Shown: positions 21,710 to 31,222 of the stretch, in pieces
Layout: each line of letters opens with the position of its first letter
Position numbering within the stretch: the stretch's first letter is position 1
Assembly: GCA_946406315.1 (NCBI GenBank)
Contig: CAMJKD010000004.1
Span: forward strand, 1 to 64,000
DNA length: 64,000 nt
Reading direction: 5' to 3'
Source: an uncultured Candidatus Saccharibacteria bacterium
Lineage (GTDB): Bacteria; Patescibacteriota; Saccharimonadia; Saccharimonadales; Saccharimonadaceae
The notes under the pieces: generated by a model
What the model saw: the letters and a program-made list of their open reading frames with translations, nothing else
Database searches by the model: none
What the model was told of the DNA's origin: nothing
Made by a program: the position numbers and the translations under genes

Positions 21710-24700
21710 ATGGCAATGGAGGAACAACTTAAACCAAGTGATTTTGTGCATTTGCATAATCACACGCACTACTCGCTTCTTGACGGTTTGACGAAAGTCG
21801 ATGAGTTAGTCGATTTCGTGAAAGAGAAGGGTATGGAAGCAGTGGCGGTGACCGATCATGGTACCATGTCTGGTTTGATTGACCTTTATAAAACGGCCTC
21901 CGATGCGGGAATAAAACCGATTTTAGGTTTAGAGGCGTATGTGGCGGCGCGACGAATGGAGGATCGCGATCCGGCTTACGATAAGGAGCGGTTTCATATT
22001 ACTTTACTAGCGATGAATGATAAAGGTTTTGAAAATCTTTGTCGTTTGATGACTTTGGCGGAAACAGAGGGTAAATATTACAAGCCACGTATCGATCATC
22101 GCATTATGGAGGAATATAACGAGGGTATTATTTGTTGTTCTGGCTGCGCTGGTTCGGAAATTTCTATGGCAATTCGAGCGGACGATGATGAACGAACACG
22201 AGAATTAATTGATTGGTACTCAAAAGTTTACAAAGATCGTTTTTATCTGGAAATGCAGGACCATGGACATCCAGATTCGCCGACGCATTGGTCGGAGCAG
22301 ACAAAGATTAATAATAAGTTGATGGAGTTATCGAAAGAGACGGGGTTACCGTTAGTAGTAACTTGTGATGGTCACTATTTGAAGCATGAGGATCAAGATG
22401 CGCACGAGGTGTTGCTTTGCGTAGGTACTGGCAGTAAGATTACTGACGAAAATAGAATGACATTGAAAGATTTTCAACTTAACGTGATCCCGCCGGAGGA
22501 CATTATTAAGCGATGGAGCAAAACTTGCCCAGAGGCAGTGCGGAATACGAAGCGGATTGCAGATCGTTGCAACGTGAAGATTGAGCTAGGTAGAATTTTA
22601 ATTCCAAAGTTTCCAATTGAGACGGGGGAGACGGAAAAAGAGTATCTCGATAAGTTGGTTTTTAGGGGGTTGGCGGAACGTTTTGGGTACTTATCGAAAG
22701 AGGATGCTGATCAGAAGAGTGTTGAAGAAATTCGACCATTACTACCAAAAGAAGTTTTGGATCGGATTGATTACGAATTGGCGACGGTAGATAAGATGGG
22801 CTATAATGGCTACTTCTTGATTGTGCAGGATTTCATTAACTGGGGGAAGAACCAGGGCATTATTTATGGACCAGGTCGCGGTTCGGCAGCGGGTTCTTTG
22901 TTGGCGTATGCGATTCATATAACGGATTTAAATCCGCTTGATTATGATTTACTCTTTGAGCGTTTCTTGAACCCAGATCGTATCTCGATGCCGGATATTG
23001 ATACGGATATTCAGGATAACCGGCGTGATGAAGTTATTGAGTATTGTACGCAGAAATACGGCAAAGGTCGGGTGAGTAATATTTGTACTTTCGGTAAGAT
23101 GATGGCAAAGAACGCGGTACGTGATGTGGCGCGGGTATTGGACGTGCCATTTGCGGAGGCGGATCGAATTGCGAAATTAGTACCAGATCCGGTAATGGGG
23201 CACCATGTGAAGTTGAAAGACGCAATCGTAAATGAGCCAGATTTAAAGAAGGAATACGAGACAAATCCGACCGCAAAAGAAGTGATTGACTTGGCGATGC
23301 GTCTAGAGGGGACAATTCGTTCGCACGGTGTACATGCTTGCGGTGTGGTGATTGCGCCAGATGATTTGGTGAAGTTTATGCCGCTGGAAGTTTCGGCGAA
23401 GGGGCCGTTAGCGACACAATACCCTGGTCCGCAGGTTGAGGAGCTAGGCCTGCTCAAGATGGACTTCTTGGGTCTGTCGAACCTTTCGGTGATTCAGCAG
23501 GCTTTGCGCATTATTAAGAAGGTTCATGGCAAGAAGATTGACATGAATAAGTTGCCGTTGGATGATGATAAGGTTTATGAATTATTCCGCAAAGGAGATA
23601 CGACCGGCGTATTCCAGTTTGAATCGGCGGGTATGAAGCGATATTTGCGCGAGCTGCAACCAACGGCTTTTGATGATCTAATCGCTATGAACGCACTTTA
23701 TCGTCCGGGTCCAATGCAGTTTATTGAAAGCTTTATTAAGCGTAAGCACGGGGAAGAGCCGATTACTTATTTGCATCCCGGTTTGGAAAACTCGCTCAAA
23801 AGTACTTATGGTATCTTGATTTATCAGGAGCAGTTCATGCAGGCATCGAAGGAATGGTGCGGCTTTACGGGTGGGCAGGCGGATACTTTACGTAAGGCGG
23901 TTGGTAAGAAAAAAGTTGACTTAATGAATAAGATGAAACCGTTATTTATTGAAGGAGCGGTGAATGTTGGCGGTGCAACGAAAGAAATAGCGGAAACTTT
24001 TTGGAGTCAGTTGCTTGATTTTGCGAACTATTGTTTTAATAAGAGTCATGCGGCGTGTTATGCTTTGGTGGCGTATTGGACAGCATACTTGAAGACTTAT
24101 TATCCAGAGGCATTTATGGCGGCACTGATGACGGCAGATATGCGCTGGACGGATCGTTTGGCGATTGAGATGACGGAATGTAAGCACATGGGTATCCAAG
24201 TGCTTGGACCAGATATTAATGAATCGTATCCAGATTTTGCGACGGTGGGTAAAACGAAGACGATTCGTTTTGGTTTAGCGGCGATTAAGGGTATGGGCAA
24301 AGCTTTGGCGGAAGAAGTGGTTGACGAACGCGATAAGGGTGGGAAGTTCAAATCGGTTTGCGATTTTGCGAAACGAGTGTCGGGGCAGAAGTTTAATAAA
24401 AAGAGCTGGGAATCGGTAATCAAGACGGGCGGTTTCGATTGCTTCGGTGATCGTTCGGATTTATTGTTTAACTTGGATAAGATTCAGGCTTATGGCAATA
24501 AGATGCAAAAAGATGCGGCGAATGGCCAAACGGATTTATTTGGTGCAATGGGGGCGGTGGCAGAGGTGCCGGAAGTAGAGATTCAGCCAGCACCAACGAA
24601 ATATTCCGATAAAGAGCAGCTGATGTGGGAACGCGATTTGATGGGGCTATATATTTCGGCGCACCCGCTAGACAAGTATGATACCTATTTTGAAGAGCAA

Positions 24701-25420
24701 ACGATGCCGATTAACGAGATTAAACCAAATCTAGATGGAGCGAATGTGATTGTGGGTGGAATTATCACAAACGTACGTTCGCTAGTAACGAAGAGTGGTT
24801 CAAAAATGGCCTTTGTGAAGATAGAAGACAAGATGTCCGAGATAGAGGTGATTGTTTTTCCGAAAACTTATGAGGAAGTGGGAGCGAAGTTAGTACAAGA
24901 TGCTGTTGTAAAAATTACTGGAAAGGTAAACGCGTCAGATAGGGATGGCAACAAGACGGATGAAGCGAAGATAAATGCCGAAGCGGTAGATATTATTACG
25001 GATGAAGAATTGGAAAACTATGAGTCGACGGGAGCAAAATTGAAGGCACCGACAAAAGGGGTTTCACATAAACCGCGTGGCAAGGTGGCGGCAACAAATG
25101 TTGACGGCGGTCATGGTGGCGGAGGTTTTCGCAAGGGAAGTAGTAGACCGGTGACGCATTTTAAAACGAGCGAAAGCGATGTGAATGCGCAGCCAATGAA
25201 ACCGAAAAAGGTCTTCGTGAGAGTAATGGATCCGTCGAACAAAGAGGCGTTGATTGGATTAAAGCAGAGCTGCGCGGTGTATCCGGGTTTATCGGAAGTG
25301 ATTTTAGTAATTGGTGAAGAAAAGAAAGCGATGCGGATGCCATTCCGCTGTGAGCCAGAGGAAGCTTTGGTTGATGAATTAACGAAAATATTCGGTGAAG
25401 AAGGTGTGGTAGTAAAGTGA
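21710..25420 (+). CDS. dnaE: DNA polymerase III subunit alpha
   Basis: PHP domain FVHLHNHTHYSLLDGL, GPGRGSAAGSLLAYAI, PDIDTDIQDNRRDEV, OB-fold C-terminus. Confidence 0.97.
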   Translation: MAMEEQLKPSDFVHLHNHTHYSLLDGLTKVDELVDFVKEKGMEAVAVTDHGTMSGLIDLYKTASDAGIKPILGLEAYVAARRMEDRDPAYDKERFHITLLAMNDKGFENLCRLMTLAETEGKYYKPRIDHRIMEEYNEGIICCSGCAGSEISMAIRADDDERTRELIDWYSKVYKDRFYLEMQDHGHPDSPTHWSEQTKINNKLMELSKETGLPLVVTCDGHYLKHEDQDAHEVLLCVGTGSKITDENRMTLKDFQLNVIPPEDIIKRWSKTCPEAVRNTKRIADRCNVKIELGRILIPKFPIETGETEKEYLDKLVFRGLAERFGYLSKEDADQKSVEEIRPLLPKEVLDRIDYELATVDKMGYNGYFLIVQDFINWGKNQGIIYGPGRGSAAGSLLAYAIHITDLNPLDYDLLFERFLNPDRISMPDIDTDIQDNRRDEVIEYCTQKYGKGRVSNICTFGKMMAKNAVRDVARVLDVPFAEADRIAKLVPDPVMGHHVKLKDAIVNEPDLKKEYETNPTAKEVIDLAMRLEGTIRSHGVHACGVVIAPDDLVKFMPLEVSAKGPLATQYPGPQVEELGLLKMDFLGLSNLSVIQQALRIIKKVHGKKIDMNKLPLDDDKVYELFRKGDTTGVFQFESAGMKRYLRELQPTAFDDLIAMNALYRPGPMQFIESFIKRKHGEEPITYLHPGLENSLKSTYGILIYQEQFMQASKEWCGFTGGQADTLRKAVGKKKVDLMNKMKPLFIEGAVNVGGATKEIAETFWSQLLDFANYCFNKSHAACYALVAYWTAYLKTYYPEAFMAALMTADMRWTDRLAIEMTECKHMGIQVLGPDINESYPDFATVGKTKTIRFGLAAIKGMGKALAEEVVDERDKGGKFKSVCDFAKRVSGQKFNKKSWESVIKTGGFDCFGDRSDLLFNLDKIQAYGNKMQKDAANGQTDLFGAMGAVAEVPEVEIQPAPTKYSDKEQLMWERDLMGLYISAHPLDKYDTYFEEQTMPINEIKPNLDGANVIVGGIITNVRSLVTKSGSKMAFVKIEDKMSEIEVIVFPKTYEEVGAKLVQDAVVKITGKVNASDRDGNKTDEAKINAEAVDIITDEELENYESTGAKLKAPTKGVSHKPRGKVAATNVDGGHGGGGFRKGSSRPVTHFKTSESDVNAQPMKPKKVFVRVMDPSNKEALIGLKQSCAVYPGLSEVILVIGEEKKAMRMPFRCEPEEALVDELTKIFGEEGVVVK

Positions 25421-25425
25421 ACAAA

Positions 25426-25455
25426 AAATACCCCCTTGAAAGGGGGTATTTTTAA
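25426..25455. terminator. Bidirectional intrinsic terminator
   Basis: aaaATACCCCCttgaaaGGGGGTATttttt between convergent dnaE and the LOG-family gene. Confidence 0.9.
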
Positions 25456-26192
25456 ATGATTTTTTTATAGAAACGATTACCATCGGATGGTTTCTTGTTG
25501 TAGATATTGTCATAAATACTGCGGTGACCGATTTTATTAGCAGCTTTGACAATCTCGTTAATATCATCGGTAATTTTGTATATTTTACGATCGGCTGAAT
25601 TAATGGTTTTGAGAGATTTTTGCATTTTAGTTTCAAACCAGCGATCGAGCGGTTTCCAGAATGATTTGCCAACTAGAAAAATTGGCATTTTTGGCATTTT
25701 TCCTTCTTGCATGAGGATTTGAATTTCGGAATATTCATCGAGTGTACCAAAGCCACCAGGGAAAAAGACGTAAACTTTTGAACACATAGTAAGCATAACC
25801 TTACGCGCAAAGAAGTAGCGGAACTCCATTTGGTCGGTTACGTAGGGATTGATATGTTGTTCGTGTGCGAGTTGAATATTGAGACCAATACTGCGACCAC
25901 CGGCTTCGTAGGCGCCACGGTTGGCGGCTTCCATGATGCTTGGTCCGCCGCCGGTAATGACTGGATGACCGTTTTGGGCGAGTTTATAGCCTAATTCACG
26001 GGCAAGTTTGCACCATTTGCTTGTTTGCGGAATGCGAGCTGAGCCGAAGATGGTTACACCTTGAGAAAAAGTACGAATTTTAGAAAGGCCACGTTCAAGA
26101 TCTTTAGCATAACGCAAGGAACGTTCGACATCCTCTTGGTTAAGCTCTCCTTCGGCAATAGCTTCAAGCCATTTAGTAACAGCGTCATCCAT
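25452..26192 (-). CDS. LOG-family protein (TIGR00730-type Rossmann fold)
   Basis: ITGGGPSIMEAANRGA and PGGFGTLDE motifs. Confidence 0.9.
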   Translation of the reverse strand: MDDAVTKWLEAIAEGELNQEDVERSLRYAKDLERGLSKIRTFSQGVTIFGSARIPQTSKWCKLARELGYKLAQNGHPVITGGGPSIMEAANRGAYEAGGRSIGLNIQLAHEQHINPYVTDQMEFRYFFARKVMLTMCSKVYVFFPGGFGTLDEYSEIQILMQEGKMPKMPIFLVGKSFWKPLDRWFETKMQKSLKTINSADRKIYKITDDINEIVKAANKIGHRSIYDNIYNKKPSDGNRFYKKII

Positions 26193-26194
26193 GT

Positions 26195-27148
26195 CTAACG
26201 TACCTCCTGAATGGGCATATCGTGTAGTTTGGCGCGCTTATTAAGAATGCCAGTTTTACTACCAATTTTTTGAACAACTGAAGTAGAGTTGGCAGAGGCA
26301 AAGATGAGGGATTCCTTAAAACTGCGCCCATCGGCGTAGGCGGCGAGGAAGCCGGAGCCAAAAGAATCGCCGGCCCCAGTAGCGTCTTTGATTGGGACAT
26401 CTTCGTAAAGACCAATGCGATATGTTTCGTTACCGTCGGTAGCGATAGCGCCTTGATTGCCGTCGGTTACGATGGCGGCAGGTACGTAATTTGAGAGGCG
26501 AGCGATAATTTCAGCAAGGATATTACCGTCGACAATTTGTTTAGCCTCTTTTCTATTCATAATGAGGACGTCGACGTCGGAGAGGAGGCCGAGTAGTTTG
26601 CGTTGATGCTGAAGTTCGAGATTGCCGGGATTGAACATGATTTTAATACCCATCAAGTGAGCTTTGGTAAAGAATTGATCGAGCATATTCATATTGCCAC
26701 GCATTGTTGTGACATAGAGCCAGTCGGGATGGATAGTATCGAGATCGTCGGGGCTAATAGCGTCAAATTTTGCAGAGGCACCACGGCAAGTAAGAATGGT
26801 GCGCTCGCCGTTTGGGGCGAGTAGAATAACTGAGTAACCAGTATGGTCATTTGGGATGTATGTTACGTAACTATTATCGATACCTTCGTCATCGAAGGAG
26901 GCGAGAATGGCGGCTCCGGCTGGGTCGTTGGAGATGCAGCCAATAAAAATAGATTCATGACCATAGCGCGCAAAAGTTGTAGCGGCATTAGAGGCGCCGC
27001 CGCCAGTGCTGAATTGAACTTTATCGATGTCAATTTTGGCGCCGAGCTCGATTTGATTGAAAAAACCGCGTTTATTAGTGCCAAAATCGTCATGGTCGAC
27101 GAGATACACGTCTTGTAGAGCGGCGCCAACGCTTACAATGCGAGCCAT
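26195..27148 (-). CDS. PfkB-family carbohydrate kinase
   Basis: FSTGGGASNAATTFARYG, DATGAGDSFGSGFLAAYADG motifs. Confidence 0.9.
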   Translation of the reverse strand: MARIVSVGAALQDVYLVDHDDFGTNKRGFFNQIELGAKIDIDKVQFSTGGGASNAATTFARYGHESIFIGCISNDPAGAAILASFDDEGIDNSYVTYIPNDHTGYSVILLAPNGERTILTCRGASAKFDAISPDDLDTIHPDWLYVTTMRGNMNMLDQFFTKAHLMGIKIMFNPGNLELQHQRKLLGLLSDVDVLIMNRKEAKQIVDGNILAEIIARLSNYVPAAIVTDGNQGAIATDGNETYRIGLYEDVPIKDATGAGDSFGSGFLAAYADGRSFKESLIFASANSTSVVQKIGSKTGILNKRAKLHDMPIQEVR

Positions 27149-27798
27149 TAAATTGGATCCTCCTTTTCTGTTTCTTTGTTTAGTTCTTCAAATACTTTGG
27201 CGGAGTCTTCAGCTTTGCTGAGAGCACTGCCGACGTTAATGACAGAAATGCCAATATGAGCGAGCTGACGGGCATTTTCGAGGTTGGCTCCGCCATCCCA
27301 GCCAATTTCAATGCTGCTATGAATGTCTTGAATTAGTGCAACTTTTTCTCCGAGTAGTAAATCGGCAGTACCGCCATATTTGCCAAGTTCACCGGAGAAG
27401 ATAAGAGCATGGTCGGCGGCGTTTAAAATAGCTTTAATGCTACCTGGATAAACGCTGCGGACGATAGCGACGCCAACTTTGATGCCGTTTTGCTTGAGCG
27501 TGTCAAAGATAGGCAAGAGGTCGTCGTGTGCTTCGGCGTGGAAAATGACTAAATTTGGATGTAGTTTGAGCAGATTGTCTAGATGTTCTGCTGGTTCGGA
27601 AGTAATCATGTGAATATCAATCGTCCAACCTTTTGGCCACCAGATGGCGGTTTCGTCGATGGTTTTATTAGGAGCAAGGGTGCCATCGGAAATATCGACA
27701 TGAACGCGCTTAGCAAAAGGATAGTACCTTTCAACTAGTTGTTTGTACTCGATTGGCGATGATGTGAGAATGGTTGGGGCGATTGTTGTGATTGCCAT
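27148..27798 (-). CDS. Ribulose-phosphate 3-epimerase-like protein
   Basis: VHVDISDGTLAPN, DIHMITSEPAEH, IGWDGGANLENARQLAHIGISVINVGSAL. Confidence 0.8.
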   Translation of the reverse strand: MAITTIAPTILTSSPIEYKQLVERYYPFAKRVHVDISDGTLAPNKTIDETAIWWPKGWTIDIHMITSEPAEHLDNLLKLHPNLVIFHAEAHDDLLPIFDTLKQNGIKVGVAIVRSVYPGSIKAILNAADHALIFSGELGKYGGTADLLLGEKVALIQDIHSSIEIGWDGGANLENARQLAHIGISVINVGSALSKAEDSAKVFEELNKETEKEDPI

Positions 27799-27799
27799 A

Positions 27800-28240
27800 T
27801 TAATCCTCGTCTAGTTTTAGGTTTCGGCGTTGATATTTGGGGTGACGAATCGGCTCGCCATGGACGAAACTCTCGATGATTTCTATGTGACGATTTTGAT
27901 CCTGATCGGCGGATAGGCAGAGGATGTTAGCATCATTGTGACTGCGGGTTTCAAGCGCATCTGCGGATGAGTGACAAATGGCGGCACGAATACCTTTAAA
28001 ACGGTTGGCTTGCATAGCGACGCCTTGTGCGGAACCGCAGATTAAGATACCGAAAGTGTCTGGTTCGTGTGCATTTAAGACGGCACGTGCGACTTGTTTT
28101 GCGTAATCATTATAATCGTCCTCGGCATCAAAATCGTGAGGACCAAAATCGGTATGTGGGATAGATTTAGTTTCTAGCCAGTTTACAATATGATTCTTGA
28201 GTTTAAAGCCGCGATGGTCGGCGCCGAGGAATATATACAT
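27800..28240 (-). CDS. rpiB: Ribose-5-phosphate isomerase B (RpiB/LacA family)
   Basis: GADHRGFKLKNHIVNWL, GILICGSAQGVAMQANRFKGIRAAICHS. Confidence 0.9.
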   Translation of the reverse strand: MYIFLGADHRGFKLKNHIVNWLETKSIPHTDFGPHDFDAEDDYNDYAKQVARAVLNAHEPDTFGILICGSAQGVAMQANRFKGIRAAICHSSADALETRSHNDANILCLSADQDQNRHIEIIESFVHGEPIRHPKYQRRNLKLDED

Positions 28241-28244
28241 GATC

Positions 28245-29255
28245 TTACTCTTGACTCATTTTGCCGAGGTCGACGCTTAGTTCGACAAGGCGGTTACTGT
28301 AGCCCCATTCGTTGTCGTACCAAGCAACAACTTTGATAAGGTTGCCGCCAATAACGTCGGTGAGTTTAAGATCTACGATAGATGAATGTGAATTACCGCG
28401 ATAATCGACGGATACGAGTTCTTCTTCGGTGGCATCAAGAATACCTTGATAATATGGGTCGGCGGCAGCTTTTTTAAACATCTCGTTGATTTCTTCGACA
28501 GTAGTGTCGCGCTTTGTGACGGCGGTAATATCTGAAAGGGAAACTACTGGGGTTGGGACGCGAACGGAAAGACCATTAAACTTGCCTTTAAGTGAAGGAA
28601 TGGTAAGGGCGGCAGCTTTACTGGCACCAGTGGTGGTTGGAACGATATTTTCGGCAGCAGAACGTGCTTCGCGAATATCCTTAGCTGGAGCGTCTTGAAG
28701 CTTTTGGCTGGCAGTATAGCTATGGACGGTAGTCATCATAGCTTTTTCGATGCCGATATTATCTTCGAGAACTTTCATGACTGGTGCAATACAGTTTGTA
28801 GTGCAGGACGCATTGGAGATGATTTGGTCGTCTGCAGTGACATCATCTTCATTTACACCAAGTACGATGGTTTTTGCGCCTTCGCCTTTGGCTGGAGCGG
28901 AGATAACTACTTTTTTGGCGCCGGCATCAATATGTGCGCGGGCGGCTGCTGGGTCAGTGAAGAAGCCAGTACATTCAATAACGACATCAATGTTCATTTC
29001 TTTCCAAGGGAGATTAGCTGGTTCCTTTTCAGAAAGAACGCGGATATGTTTGCCGTCGACTATAATATCTTCGCCATCGGCGCTAACATCTTTTGAATAG
29101 ATACCGTAGTTGGAATCGTACTTTAGTAGATGCGCCAAGGTTGGAGCGTCGGTGAGGTCGTTAATAGCAACGATTTCAGCGTCGTTGCGGTCAAAAGCAA
29201 TTTTGAACGCATTACGACCAATACGCCCAAAGCCGTTGATGGCAATTTTTACCAT
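28245..29255 (-). CDS. gap: Glyceraldehyde-3-phosphate dehydrogenase
   Basis: KIAINGFGRIGRNAFK, SNASCTTNCIAPV, WYDNEWGYSNRLVEL. Confidence 0.97.
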   Translation of the reverse strand: MVKIAINGFGRIGRNAFKIAFDRNDAEIVAINDLTDAPTLAHLLKYDSNYGIYSKDVSADGEDIIVDGKHIRVLSEKEPANLPWKEMNIDVVIECTGFFTDPAAARAHIDAGAKKVVISAPAKGEGAKTIVLGVNEDDVTADDQIISNASCTTNCIAPVMKVLEDNIGIEKAMMTTVHSYTASQKLQDAPAKDIREARSAAENIVPTTTGASKAAALTIPSLKGKFNGLSVRVPTPVVSLSDITAVTKRDTTVEEINEMFKKAAADPYYQGILDATEEELVSVDYRGNSHSSIVDLKLTDVIGGNLIKVVAWYDNEWGYSNRLVELSVDLGKMSQE

Positions 29256-29346
29256 GTCTATAGTTCTCCTAATGATTATTAGATGGTACTTATGCTTATT
29301 ATAACATATGAACTGTGGTATGATAAGGTAAAACGAAAGGAGTAAA

Positions 29347-29868
29347 ATGGCTGATTTTAATCAGGTTTTAGAGCCAGGTGATTACAAGAAGGGTGAGATT
29401 AATGTTGTAATTGAAATCCCAACTGGTAGCAATCATAAAATTGAATGGGATCGTAAGCGCGCATGTTTTATGCTCGATCGCATTGAGCCGATGGCGTTTG
29501 CAAAACCTTGCAATTACGGTTTTATTCCGCAAACACTTGACGAGGATGGTGACGAGCTCGACGTACTCGTAATTACCGATCAGCCACTTACTACCGGCAT
29601 CTATGTAAAGGCTCGTGTTCTTGGCGTGATGAAGTTTGTCGATGATGGGGAAGTTGATGACAAGATTATTGCAGTAGTCGATGATGATCGCAACAATGGT
29701 GACCGCATTAAGACTTTGGAAGATTTGCCAAAGCGCACGATTGAACAACTTGAATTCCACTTTAATCACTACAAAGATTTGAAGAAGCCGGGCACTACTG
29801 AAGTGAAAGGTTTCTATGGTCTCGATGAGGCGATTAAGGTTATCGAGGACGCTACGAAGAGATTCTAA
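29347..29868 (+). CDS. ppa: Inorganic pyrophosphatase
   Basis: EIPTGSNHKIEWD, NYGFIPQTLDEDGDELDVLVI. Confidence 0.97.
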   Translation: MADFNQVLEPGDYKKGEINVVIEIPTGSNHKIEWDRKRACFMLDRIEPMAFAKPCNYGFIPQTLDEDGDELDVLVITDQPLTTGIYVKARVLGVMKFVDDGEVDDKIIAVVDDDRNNGDRIKTLEDLPKRTIEQLEFHFNHYKDLKKPGTTEVKGFYGLDEAIKVIEDATKRF

Positions 29869-29870
29869 AT

Positions 29871-29898
29871 AAAAAACGGCTTGGGGAGCCGTTTTTTG
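29871..29898 (+). terminator. Intrinsic terminator after ppa
   Basis: AAACGGCTtggggAGCCGTTTTTT. Confidence 0.85.
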
Positions 29899-30031
29899 GC
29901 GCAAAGGAAAACCCCGAATGCTTGGGGCTGGGTTGATGGTTGCATTTAGTTGATTATGTCTTTGCGATGCGGCGCCTAAGTTTTTTTGATATACTGGGGT
30001 TATAGAAAAAATTTAAGGAGGTTTTTTACCT

Positions 30032-31213
30032 ATGGGTTTTCTAAAAGCTTTCGGTGGGGCCTTGAGTGGTTCATTTGCCAATCAATGGCTTGAATACATG
30101 GCACCGCCAGCAAATATGACCGATCATACCTTGATTGCACGTGCTGTTCCAGTTACAAAGGCTGGTAGCGAAAATAATGACGGCGAAGAGAATGCTAACG
30201 TTATTTCTAACGGTAGCAAGTTCTTAGTTCCTGAAGGTACTTGTTTAATTACGGTAGAAAACGGCGGTATTACAGGCGTTATTTCTGATCCGGGCGGTTA
30301 TACTTATACAACCGAAAACAATCCTGAAGCTAAGAGTATGTTCTCTGGTGACGGTTTCTTTGCATCAACCTTTGGTCAAAGCTGGAACCAGTTCAAGTTT
30401 GGTGGTCAACCTGGTAATCAACAGTTTGCTTTCTATGTAAACTTGAAGGATATTCTTGGTCTCCGTTACGGTACTCAGAACCCAATTCGTTATAAGGATG
30501 CTAACTATGCAAATACGATGCTTGCCGTAACGAGCAATGGTACCTACACTTTGAAGGTTGTAGATCCAATCTTGATGATTAAGAATTTGATTCCTGCCGA
30601 TGTTATTTCTGGTCAGGGTCGTGCCGTCTTTGATCTTGGAGAAGGTGATGGCGGTGTAGAGGATGGTCTCTTTGCTGGCTTTATCGGCTCCTTAGCGGCT
30701 GCACTTTCTGCATATACTAAGGGAGGTAAGTCCATTGACGATATTCAAGGTGGTACAGTTGAATTTGCAAAGAACATGAACGAAGCCGTTGAGGCTAACT
30801 ACCAATGGGGTACTAAGTACGGTCTCGAAATCGTCAACGTACAGCCAATGGGTCTCGATTGGGACGAACAATCTGTCGAGCTTATCAACAAGTTCAACAC
30901 TGGCAACCTCATGCAGGGCGGCGTTGGTGCTGCATATGCACAGACTCAAATTGCCGAAGGTTTCAATGCTGCTGGTAATAATGGTGGCGCCGGAAACATG
31001 ATGGGCATGGGCATGGGCGTCGGTATGATGGGTGGTATGGCTGGCGTAACCCAGCCAATGGGCACAAACCCAGTAACCGCTCAGCAAAATGCTGCGGCCG
31101 CTGCGGGTGCCGCTGCTGCTGCGCAACCAGCTCCAGCTCCGGAAGCAAAAGCAGAAGAAAAGCCAGCCGAAGGAGAACCGGCTAAAGACGATAAAGCTGA
31201 AAAGGCAGAATAG
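30032..31213 (+). CDS. SPFH-domain protein (YdjI/virion-core-like) with Gly/Met and Ala/Pro-rich tail
   Basis: NQWLEYMAPPANMTDHTLIARAVPV...FLVPEGTCLITVENGGITGVISDPGGYTY...; perfect AAGGAGGT RBS. Confidence 0.75.
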   Translation: MGFLKAFGGALSGSFANQWLEYMAPPANMTDHTLIARAVPVTKAGSENNDGEENANVISNGSKFLVPEGTCLITVENGGITGVISDPGGYTYTTENNPEAKSMFSGDGFFASTFGQSWNQFKFGGQPGNQQFAFYVNLKDILGLRYGTQNPIRYKDANYANTMLAVTSNGTYTLKVVDPILMIKNLIPADVISGQGRAVFDLGEGDGGVEDGLFAGFIGSLAAALSAYTKGGKSIDDIQGGTVEFAKNMNEAVEANYQWGTKYGLEIVNVQPMGLDWDEQSVELINKFNTGNLMQGGVGAAYAQTQIAEGFNAAGNNGGAGNMMGMGMGVGMMGGMAGVTQPMGTNPVTAQQNAAAAAGAAAAAQPAPAPEAKAEEKPAEGEPAKDDKAEKAE

Positions 31214-31222
31214 TTTTAGCTA